A stretch of DNA of 7,029 nt, from contig JBDSDI010000162.1 in the NCBI GenBank assembly GCA_039920645.1, positions 1 to 7,029 on the forward strand, given 5' to 3'. The notes under the pieces are model-generated. The model worked only from the letters and a program-made list of their open reading frames with translations, was not told where the DNA came from and ran no database searches. Shown one piece after another: positions 1-5,577 of this stretch. A program made the translations under genes and the position numbers. This stretch comes from CAMCVE01 sp039920645. GTDB taxonomy: Bacteria; Bdellovibrionota; UBA2428. Positions within the stretch are counted from its first letter, which is position 1, and each line of letters begins with the position of its first letter.

Positions 1-33
1 GGGCGGCGTTATAACCAACTTAACTACCGCTCC
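1..33 (-). tRNA. tRNA-Asp (probable), 5' half only, cut by the window edge
   Basis: Read on the minus strand from 33 down to 1, the sequence folds as the first 32-33 nt of a tRNA. The 5' acceptor strand is GGAGCGG, followed by T8-A9. The D stem GTTA pairs perfectly with TAAC around a 9-nt D loop AGTTGGTTA that contains the conserved A14, GG18-19 and A21. Then come G26, an anticodon-stem 5' strand CCGCC, and C32. The anticodon and the 3' half lie off the window. The identity rests on established knowledge: the acceptor strand and the TAGTT...GGTTA pattern match bacterial tRNA-Asp, for example the E. coli acceptor GGAGCGG. The D-stem pair differs from E. coli GTTC/GAAT in a compensated way. If correct, the next bases outside should read TGTCAC and then a GGCGG strand. 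I am confident that it is a tRNA and less sure of Asp, since the anticodon is not visible. Confidence 0.85.
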
Positions 34-53
34 ACGAGGTAGGGCCAGACACT

Positions 54-82
54 TAAGTAGGCTTGAAACAAAGTCCGGTCAA
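54..82 (-). promoter_or_regulatory. candidate sigma70-type promoter for the tRNA
   Basis: On the minus strand a TTGACC hexamer (82-77) matches the -35 consensus at five of six positions. It is followed, after exactly 17 nt, by TACTTA (59-54), a poor -10 that keeps only the leading TA. The expected transcription start is near 47, about 14 nt before the tRNA 5' end at 33. The discriminator is GC-rich (GGCCC around 42-46), as is common for stable-RNA promoters. The geometry is good but the -10 is weak. It overlaps the region that would encode the XseA N-terminus if translation began at the TTG at 63. Confidence 0.35.
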
Positions 83-128
83 GAGCCCATCTTTGAAAAA
101 GCCGCTCTTCCCGACTAAGACCGGGTCT

Positions 129-1604
129 ATGGGAAGTTCCGACTCCGGGTCTTTGAAAGGGTTGCATCCGCGCTTGCGCGAGCGCCTCGACGCCTCGAAG
201 GGCGAAGCAAAGACCGACACCTCCCAGATGGGGCTCTTCGGGGGCGCTGCGCCTGGCGAAACTCCGGAAATTGCGGAAGAAACTCCGAAGCCCTCCTTCC
301 GAGATCAAATCCTCCTCGACCCCTCACCTAAGGCCGAAAAGAAGACCGAAAAAAAGGCTGAAAAGAAAACGGAGAAGGCTATTACCGAAGGTCGCCAGAT
401 CTACTCGGTCACCGAGCTCTGTTCAGAAATCAAAGACACTCTTCGCCGCGGACTGGGCACCGTCACAGTCCAAGGCGAAATCGCCGACTTCAAGGGCGTG
501 CATCGCAACGGCCACCTCTATTGCGCGCTCAAAGATGAAACCTCCCAGTTGCGCGTGGTGATGTGGAAGAACGCACTCGCTGCACTCCCGTTTGAAGTCA
601 AAGGCGGCCTCGAAGTCATCGTGACCGGCAAACTCGACTTCTACGCGGGCTCGGGCTCGCTTCAGATCAACGTTGAGCGCATGGAGCCTGTGGGGATCGG
701 CGCACTTCAGCTCAAGTTCGAACAGCTCAAAGAGAAACTTCAAAAAGAAGGTCTCTTCGATGTGGCCCGCAAGCGCAAGATTTCGAACCTGAACTGGCGA
801 GTGGGCCTCGTGACCGGTAAATCGACCGCCGCGCTGAAGGACATGCTGCACGGATTCGAGGATCGCTTTCCACTCGCGGAAATCTTCTTTTTCCAGGCGA
901 CGGTTCAAGGCGAGAAAGCTCCGGCCGAAATCATCTCTGCTATCGACCTGGCCAACCGTTGGAGCGCCGAGTCCGCGAAACCGCTCGATGTCCTGATTGT
1001 GGGGCGCGGTGGCGGTTCTTACGAAGATCTCTTTTGTTTTAACGATGAGGGCGTCGCGCGCGCCATGGTCGCTTCGAAAATTCCCGTGGTTTCCGCCATC
1101 GGTCACGAGATCGATTTCACGATCGCAGATTTCGTATCCGACAAACGCGCCGCTACGCCCACCAAAGCCGCGGAGATCTGCACGCCCGATCAGCGTGATT
1201 GGCTCCGACGCCTGAACGAGATTGAAGAGCAGCTTCCGCTCACGATCGAGGACATGATTCGAGAGCGTCAAGAAAAGATCGATACACTCACCAATCGCCT
1301 CGTGCTTGCGGCCCCGCATAAGAAACTTCAGCACCAAAAGGAACTCCTCAAGCATCGTGAAGAGATCCTTGTCCGGAGCCTACGCAAAAAACTCGAAGCC
1401 CTGCACGCGACACTCGAGCGCAAAGGTGCCGTTCTTGACGCACTCTCCCCACTAAAAGTCCTCGACCGAGGCTACTCGGTAGCGCGCGATACCTCCGGAA
1501 AAGCCCTTCGCAGCGTGGCGCAGGTCAAAGTAGGCGAGACCGTCGAGCTTCAGCTCGCCGATGGACAGATTCAGGCCACCGTCGCAAAGGTCTCTAGATC
1601 CTAA
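129..1604 (+). CDS. xseA: exodeoxyribonuclease VII large subunit XseA, with long N-terminal extension
   Basis: This is the catalytic subunit of ExoVII, a cytoplasmic, metal-independent nuclease that degrades single-stranded DNA from both ends in mismatch repair and recombination. It is 491 aa from ATG 129. An N-terminal OB fold (from YSVTEL, residue 92) is followed by the catalytic core with GRGGGSYEDLFCFNDE (about 292-307) and SAIGHEIDFTIADF (about 322-335). R293, H326 and D329 align with E. coli R205, H238 and D241, and D238 probably with D155. A helical region follows, then the C-terminal motif SPLKVLDRGYSV. E. coli XseA is 456 aa; the excess is a charged, probably disordered tail of about 90 residues. 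The frame is open back to TAA at 54-56, so TTG 63 (513 aa) is also possible. I prefer ATG 129 because TTG 63 leaves only 29 nt after the divergent tRNA, too little for a promoter. Neither start has a good Shine-Dalgarno. The gene is probably cotranscribed with the kinase; xseB is not adjacent. Confidence 0.95.
   Translation: MGSSDSGSLKGLHPRLRERLDASKGEAKTDTSQMGLFGGAAPGETPEIAEETPKPSFRDQILLDPSPKAEKKTEKKAEKKTEKAITEGRQIYSVTELCSEIKDTLRRGLGTVTVQGEIADFKGVHRNGHLYCALKDETSQLRVVMWKNALAALPFEVKGGLEVIVTGKLDFYAGSGSLQINVERMEPVGIGALQLKFEQLKEKLQKEGLFDVARKRKISNLNWRVGLVTGKSTAALKDMLHGFEDRFPLAEIFFFQATVQGEKAPAEIISAIDLANRWSAESAKPLDVLIVGRGGGSYEDLFCFNDEGVARAMVASKIPVVSAIGHEIDFTIADFVSDKRAATPTKAAEICTPDQRDWLRRLNEIEEQLPLTIEDMIRERQEKIDTLTNRLVLAAPHKKLQHQKELLKHREEILVRSLRKKLEALHATLERKGAVLDALSPLKVLDRGYSVARDTSGKALRSVAQVKVGETVELQLADGQIQATVAKVSRS
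225..239 (+). other. putative beta sliding-clamp-binding pentapeptide QMGLF in the XseA tail
   Basis: The five codons encode Q-M-G-L-F (residues 33-37 from ATG 129), followed by G-G-A. The established bacterial DnaN-binding consensus is QL[S/D]LF, with variants such as QMSLL in MutS. The motif sits in a low-complexity, probably disordered tail, which is the usual setting for such short linear motifs. Binding is inferred from the pattern only. Confidence 0.4.
330..377 (+). repeat. four tandem 12-bp units encoding K-A/T-E-K in XseA
   Basis: Sixteen codons encode KAEK, KTEK, KAEK, KTEK (residues 68-83 from ATG 129), that is, two copies of an 8-residue unit. The DNA units are similar but not identical; the units starting at 330 and 354 are the closest pair, differing at one base. 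The stretch lies directly before the OB fold and would form a highly charged helical or flexible linker. It could vary in copy number between strains. Confidence 0.8.
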
Positions 1605-1635
1605 ATCGGAACCCAGTTACAATCAGACTCTAGAT
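1592..1635. repeat. direct repeat CTCTAGAT flanking the xseA-kinase junction
   Basis: The 8-mer CTCTAGAT occurs at 1592-1599, in the last codons of xseA, and again at 1628-1635, where it runs into the kinase ATG. The copies are 36 bp apart and bracket the whole 29-nt intergenic gap. The repeat itself is plain in the sequence; any regulatory role is unproven and it could be chance. Confidence 0.3.
1618..1623 (+). promoter_or_regulatory. possible -10 element TACAAT before the kinase
   Basis: TACAAT matches the sigma70 -10 consensus at five of six positions and lies 10 nt before the kinase ATG. No TTGACA-like -35 is found 15-19 nt upstream and there is no TGn extension. If used, transcription would begin at about 1630, giving a nearly leaderless mRNA. 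That would agree with the missing Shine-Dalgarno, but the evidence is weak. Confidence 0.2.
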
Positions 1636-2854
1636 GAGTAACGGCGAATTCGAAGACCTTCAGGGTCTCGAGAACGACTACGACCAAATCCAGAAAGTCG
1701 CGATCGGCGGCATGGCCGAGGTTTATCGCGGACGCCAAAAGAACCTCGATCGCCCCGTCGCCATCAAGCGCATCCGCGAAGAATACCGCAACAGCAAAGA
1801 TCTCAAAGAACGCTTCAAACGCGAGGCCCGCTCGTCGGCCAATCTTTTACATCACAATCTCGCGCACGTTTATGACTACCGTGTCGTGGGCGACGAATCC
1901 TACATCATCATGGAGTACATCGACGGCGTCGATCTCGCGCAGCTTCTTGAGCGCGCGGGCGCCTTGCCGATCGACGTCGCGACCATGATCGCCGTAAAGA
2001 TTCTCATCGGGCTCACGCAAGTTCACTCGCACGGCATGATTCACCGGGACATCAAGCCCGACAACATTCGCATCACGATGCGCGGCGAAGTGAAGATCAT
2101 GGACTTCGGCATCGCCCTCGATCCGGGCGAGATGAATCTCACGCAGCCTGGCATCCTCATTGGCTCGCCTCATTACCTCGCGCCCGAGCAGATCCTCGGC
2201 GACCGCATCGACACGCGTGCGGACCTGTTTGCGTTCGGCATCACCTTCTATGAAATGCTCACTGGCACGCGTCCCTTCTACGAGCGCGACGGCAAGAGCG
2301 TCTATATGGTCATCAAATCCGGTAAATACGACAAGCTCGAGACCAAGCGCACGGATATCCCCGCCTTCCTCAAGAACATCGTCGAGAAGTGTCTCGAGAT
2401 GGATCCCGCAGATCGTCCCGCATCGTCGGATTCCGTGGCGCAGTCACTCCAAGAGTTCCTCATGTCGCACTACTCCTTGTCTTTCGAGTCGCGCCTGCGA
2501 AAATTCTTGATGGAGCAATCGCTCCTTAAGGGCAATCCCAGCATGATCGAAGTTCAGGAAAAGACCCTGCCGCCGATTAAAGCCGCCTGGTGGAAACCCA
2601 AGAATCTCCCGAGTCGCACGCTCGAGCGCATCGCTTTTGTCATTGTCTGTCTCGGTCTTCTCGCGTTCGCTCTTCGGGTCTCCGTTTTTCAGCGCGCGCG
2701 CGACTGGATCGCCTCGCCAGTCGAAAATCCCATAGAGACAACTCCGATCGTGGAGAAAAAAGAAAGCACGCCGAAGACGACTCCGCGCCCGCGTGTTCAC
2801 CGCAGCGAAACGCCCTCCGAGAATCTTCCCGGAAGTCCCGTAAGCGAAAAGTAA
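1634..2854 (+). CDS. membrane-anchored Ser/Thr protein kinase (Hanks type)
   Basis: This 406-aa eukaryotic-like kinase transfers phosphate from ATP to protein Ser/Thr residues. The kinase domain spans about residues 16-275. Motifs are the glycine loop IGGMAEVY (24-31), VAIK with Lys45, Glu64 in helix C, the catalytic loop HRDIKPDN (Asp139, Lys141, Asn144), DFG (157-159) and APE (183-185). All catalytic residues are present, so it should be active. A juxtamembrane stretch precedes one hydrophobic helix (about 333-349). The last ~57 residues are Pro/Ser/Thr-rich and, if the topology is standard, periplasmic. There are no PASTA, TPR or WD repeats, so no sensor domain is recognised and substrates are unknown. 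The start is firm: TAG lies immediately upstream in frame (1631-1633) and no other start codon precedes the glycine loop. No Shine-Dalgarno is visible, so translation may be coupled to xseA 29 nt upstream or be leaderless. Confidence 0.93.
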   Translation: MSNGEFEDLQGLENDYDQIQKVAIGGMAEVYRGRQKNLDRPVAIKRIREEYRNSKDLKERFKREARSSANLLHHNLAHVYDYRVVGDESYIIMEYIDGVDLAQLLERAGALPIDVATMIAVKILIGLTQVHSHGMIHRDIKPDNIRITMRGEVKIMDFGIALDPGEMNLTQPGILIGSPHYLAPEQILGDRIDTRADLFAFGITFYEMLTGTRPFYERDGKSVYMVIKSGKYDKLETKRTDIPAFLKNIVEKCLEMDPADRPASSDSVAQSLQEFLMSHYSLSFESRLRKFLMEQSLLKGNPSMIEVQEKTLPPIKAAWWKPKNLPSRTLERIAFVIVCLGLLAFALRVSVFQRARDWIASPVENPIETTPIVEKKESTPKTTPRPRVHRSETPSENLPGSPVSEK

Positions 2855-2857
2855 GCG

Positions 2858-4594
2858 CTAGGCGTTTTCCGAAGCGCGCAGATGTTGAATACGCAACTGC
2901 ACGCGCGCCTGATTGCGGAAGGTATTGATCTCAGGAATCAGCAGCGCATCCACGTTCTCGGTGCCGAGGGCTTTGAGGCGTTCGAGCTCATTCGCTTTCG
3001 AGAAACCAATCATCTCGGGCGCCATTGGCCGCTTCATCTTGATGTGCGTGCCTTTGAGAAGCTCGAAGTCGGCGAGAGAAATATTTTTCATCAGGAAAAG
3101 CGGTTCCGGATTGCCGGCGCCGAAGGGCTCCATGGTCTTGAGTTTCAGGACCTCCTCCACGCTGGGAGTCTGGTTCACCGAAAGTTCGCCGTCGAAATAT
3201 TGGGTTTCGACGGGAGTGCCGTCCGGAGCATAGATCGCAGTGACGTGGGTCTGGAGAATCTCGCGAAAGCTGTCCCACTTTGAAGCGTCGAACTGCATCC
3301 CCGCAGCGGCATGATGACCGCCGAAACGGTCGAGGATCGCGGCGGCCCCCTCGAGAATTTTCACGCAGTTGTAGGCGGCGCGCGTCCGCATTGAGCCACG
3401 CAGTTTGCCATCGTGCGTTTCGGAAAGGACGATTGCGGGCAGGTTAAAGAGCTCCGCGATTTTCGCGGCCACGATGCCGAGCACGCCTTCGTGCCACTGG
3501 CCTCTCAGCGTCAGCACGCGCGTCTCAGGAGCCTCTTCCAGCATCCGGGTCGCTTGCGCGAAGGCTTCATCGAAAATCTGGGCCTGAGTTTTGGAGCGAA
3601 GCGCGTTCAGGTCGAGAATGCGCTCCACGATCTCCGAAGCGCGGGCCTCGTCGGACGTGGTGAGAAGTTCGGTTGAAAGATGTGCTTCGCCCATGCGGCT
3701 AGCGGCGTTGAGTTTCGGCACGACCGAGAAGGCCACGTCGCGGGCGGTGATGCTCATGAGAGCGGTCGGATCGAGAACCGCTTCGAGGAGAAGTTTGAGA
3801 CCCGGCCGCTTCGTGCGCGAGAGATACGGGAGACCGGCGCGCACCAAGGTGCGGTTGTCGCCCGTGAGGCTTACCACATCGCCGATAGTTCCCAGGCAAA
3901 ATACATCTAGCCACTGGCGCAAGTCAGGCTCGGGAACTTCAGCACCGAAGAGCTTCAGCTCGCGCATGCGGCTGCGAAGAGCCATGCACAGATAAAAGGC
4001 TGTGCCCGCGCCAGAGAGATATCCAAGACTGCTCTCGTCGCCATTTTGGTTGGGATTGATGAGCCAAGGGGTCGGGGGTAAATCGCCGACCTGCTGGTGG
4101 TGATCGGTGATCATGACGTCGAGGCCCAGTTCGCGCGCGCGCTCAACCGCTTCGAGCGCTGTGGTGCCGGTGTCGACAGTGATAACGAGTTTCACGTCGT
4201 TCTTGTGAAGTGCTTCGAGCGCAGCGGAGTGCACGCCGTAACCTTCAGCCAAACGATCAGGCTGGAAATGCTGCAGTCGCTTGAAGCCACAGGCTTCGAG
4301 AAAGCTCTTCAAAAGGGCAAGGCCGCTAATGCCGTCCATGTCGTAGTCGGAGTAGACGCAAATCACTTCATCAGCGGCGCGAGCCGCGAGCAGGCGCTCT
4401 ACGCATGCGGACATGTTCTTGAGAGTGAAGGGAGATTTGAGACTCTCGAGGCGGGGGCTCAGGAAGCTCGTGATCGCATCTTCGTCCCGCGGACTGAAGC
4501 CGCGCGCCCAGAGCGTGCTGCCGAGTAAGGATCCATGAGAACGAACAAGGGCCTCAAGCTCGGCATCGGGCCGTTTCTTGAGGCTCCATTTCAT
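2858..4594 (-). CDS. recJ: single-stranded-DNA-specific exonuclease RecJ
   Basis: RecJ is a 5'-3' single-strand DNA exonuclease of the DHH phosphoesterase family, acting in RecFOR recombination, base excision and mismatch repair. From ATG 4594 it has 578 aa, close to the 577 of E. coli. In that numbering the metal-binding motifs are DYDMDG (83-88), VDTG (140-143), DHH (164-166) and GTIGDVV with Asp239. The DHHA1 part holds WHEGVLGIVA (from 367) and GGHHAAAG (425-432). A C-terminal OB-like domain follows EPFGAGNPEP. All motifs are intact. The open frame begins at a TTG at 4600, but the ATG at 4594 has an AAGG Shine-Dalgarno 7 nt upstream and is the better start. The gene begins 17 nt after secF, an arrangement with secDF seen in many bacteria, and ends 3 nt from the convergent kinase stop. 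Confidence 0.96.
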   Translation of the reverse strand: MKWSLKKRPDAELEALVRSHGSLLGSTLWARGFSPRDEDAITSFLSPRLESLKSPFTLKNMSACVERLLAARAADEVICVYSDYDMDGISGLALLKSFLEACGFKRLQHFQPDRLAEGYGVHSAALEALHKNDVKLVITVDTGTTALEAVERARELGLDVMITDHHQQVGDLPPTPWLINPNQNGDESSLGYLSGAGTAFYLCMALRSRMRELKLFGAEVPEPDLRQWLDVFCLGTIGDVVSLTGDNRTLVRAGLPYLSRTKRPGLKLLLEAVLDPTALMSITARDVAFSVVPKLNAASRMGEAHLSTELLTTSDEARASEIVERILDLNALRSKTQAQIFDEAFAQATRMLEEAPETRVLTLRGQWHEGVLGIVAAKIAELFNLPAIVLSETHDGKLRGSMRTRAAYNCVKILEGAAAILDRFGGHHAAAGMQFDASKWDSFREILQTHVTAIYAPDGTPVETQYFDGELSVNQTPSVEEVLKLKTMEPFGAGNPEPLFLMKNISLADFELLKGTHIKMKRPMAPEMIGFSKANELERLKALGTENVDALLIPEINTFRNQARVQLRIQHLRASENA

Positions 4595-4601
4595 AAGCAA
4601 A

Positions 4602-4605
4602 CCTT
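4602..4605 (-). promoter_or_regulatory. ribosome binding site of recJ (decides the start)
   Basis: AAGG on the minus strand lies 7 nt before ATG 4594. The same site would leave only 1 nt before the in-frame TTG at 4600, so it selects the ATG and removes two residues from the longest open frame. Confidence 0.6.
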
Positions 4606-4611
4606 GCGACT

Positions 4612-5556
4612 TTAAGCGCGTCCTGCTTTGAGGGCAGGTTTGCTCGCGCCTGTGCCGAACTTCTTATCCGCCCAGAGGAAGAGGGGAGTCGAAACAAAGA
4701 CGGTGCTGTAGGTGCCGACTACGATTCCGACAAAGAGCACCGTTGCGAAGTCGCGAAGGGTCGGCCCACCTTTGAGGTAGATGATGATACAGCTGACGAG
4801 CGTCGTCGCCGACGTCATGATCGTGCGCGAGATCGTCGAGGTGATCGCATGATTCACGAGTTCTTCGCGAGATTTGCCGAGAAACTTGCCTTCAATTTCG
4901 CGGATACGGTCGAAGACGACCACCGTGTCGTTGATCGAATAACCCGCAAGGGTCAGGAGGGCCGCCACGAGGGTCGTGGAGAACTCCATGTGCGTCAATG
5001 CGATTACGCCAGAGACGACAATCAAATCGTGGAACACGCACGCAAGCGCGCCCGGCGTGAAGCGCGAGTCAAAGCGCCAGTACATGTAGAGCGATACGAG
5101 CAAACAGGTGTAGATCAGCGAAAGAATTGCGGAACGCTTGAGGTTTGCGCCGACTTTCGCGCCGACCATGTCCATGCGTTCTACGGTCCACGTATCGGGA
5201 CCCATGGCGCCGTATTTTGCAGTGAGGGCTTCGTCGAGGGTCTTAGTGACGGACTCGCGCGATTCGCTTTGGGCGGTAACGAGGAACTCGTGGCGGCCCG
5301 AAGCGTCTGCGCTGAAGTTCACGATCGAAACGTTGCTTAGCTTAGGATCAAGGACGGAGCGGAGTTCCGCAGCATCGATGTTATTCTTGAACGCAACGTG
5401 AGCCTCGACGCCGCCGCGGAAATCAATTCCGTAGTTGAGGCCGGGAGCCACGAGAAGAACAAGCGACACGAGCACGCACAAAAGGGAGAAGCCCGCAAAG
5501 ATTTTGAAGTACTTCGTGAACTGAAAGTCGAATTTTCCGGGAGTAAAGAATTCCAT
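4612..5556 (-). CDS. secF: protein translocase subunit SecF
   Basis: SecF is the inner-membrane partner of SecD. The SecDF complex uses the proton gradient to help pull exported proteins through SecYEG. At 314 aa it is the normal length for a separate SecF (E. coli 323). Visible parts are TM1 (about 19-37), the signature GIDFRGGV (43-50), a periplasmic P4 domain (about 50-130), VGAKVGANL (131-139), TM2 (about 142-160), TM3 (about 170-188), the TM4 motif AGYSINDTVVVFDRIRE (204-220), TM5 (about 248-261) and TM6 (about 272-295). A short Ala/Lys/Gly-rich cytoplasmic tail ends the protein. Nothing in the core looks degenerate. The ATG at 5556 is 21 nt after the secD stop, and the pair is surely cotranscribed. 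Confidence 0.97.
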   Translation of the reverse strand: MEFFTPGKFDFQFTKYFKIFAGFSLLCVLVSLVLLVAPGLNYGIDFRGGVEAHVAFKNNIDAAELRSVLDPKLSNVSIVNFSADASGRHEFLVTAQSESRESVTKTLDEALTAKYGAMGPDTWTVERMDMVGAKVGANLKRSAILSLIYTCLLVSLYMYWRFDSRFTPGALACVFHDLIVVSGVIALTHMEFSTTLVAALLTLAGYSINDTVVVFDRIREIEGKFLGKSREELVNHAITSTISRTIMTSATTLVSCIIIYLKGGPTLRDFATVLFVGIVVGTYSTVFVSTPLFLWADKKFGTGASKPALKAGRA

Positions 5557-5567
5557 GTTCTATTTTT

Positions 5568-5574
5568 ACCTTTC
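5568..5574 (-). promoter_or_regulatory. likely ribosome binding site of secF, long spacing
   Basis: The minus strand reads GAAAGGT in the 21-nt secD-secF gap. Its AAGG core ends about 12 nt before ATG 5556, longer than the usual 5-9 nt. No other purine-rich match is present in the gap. Confidence 0.4.
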
Positions 5575-5577
5575 GGG

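Noticed and set aside
24..42. Inverted repeat CTACC...GGTAG as a terminator
   Set aside because: It has only 5 bp with a 9-nt loop and no T tract, and it overlaps the tRNA acceptor and D-arm region, which explains the sequence better.
51..58. Palindrome ACTTAAGT as an operator
   Set aside because: An 8-bp palindrome is expected by chance at this scale, there is no second copy, and it overlaps the possible tRNA -10.
801..830. Walker A-like GLVTGKST in XseA
   Set aside because: Only three residues separate the first Gly from GKS, whereas a P-loop needs four, and no Walker B or ATPase fold is present. ExoVII is not ATP-dependent. It is simply a variant of the XseA TSPTGAA motif.
423..1355. 310-codon open frame on the minus strand inside xseA
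   Set aside because: It is antisense to the strongly conserved XseA catalytic core, its translation resembles no family I know, and it has no convincing start context. It is a by-product of GC-rich codon use.
2855..2877. GCGCT...AGCGC hairpin as a bidirectional terminator between the kinase and recJ
   Set aside because: The stem is 5 bp around a 13-nt loop, no U-rich run follows on either strand, and it lies mostly within recJ codons.
4097..4528. 143-codon plus-strand open frame opposite recJ
   Set aside because: It lies wholly antisense to the conserved DHH region of RecJ, and its translation looks like random sequence. The similar plus-strand frames opposite secF (4849-5340) and secD (5555-6037) were rejected for the same reason.
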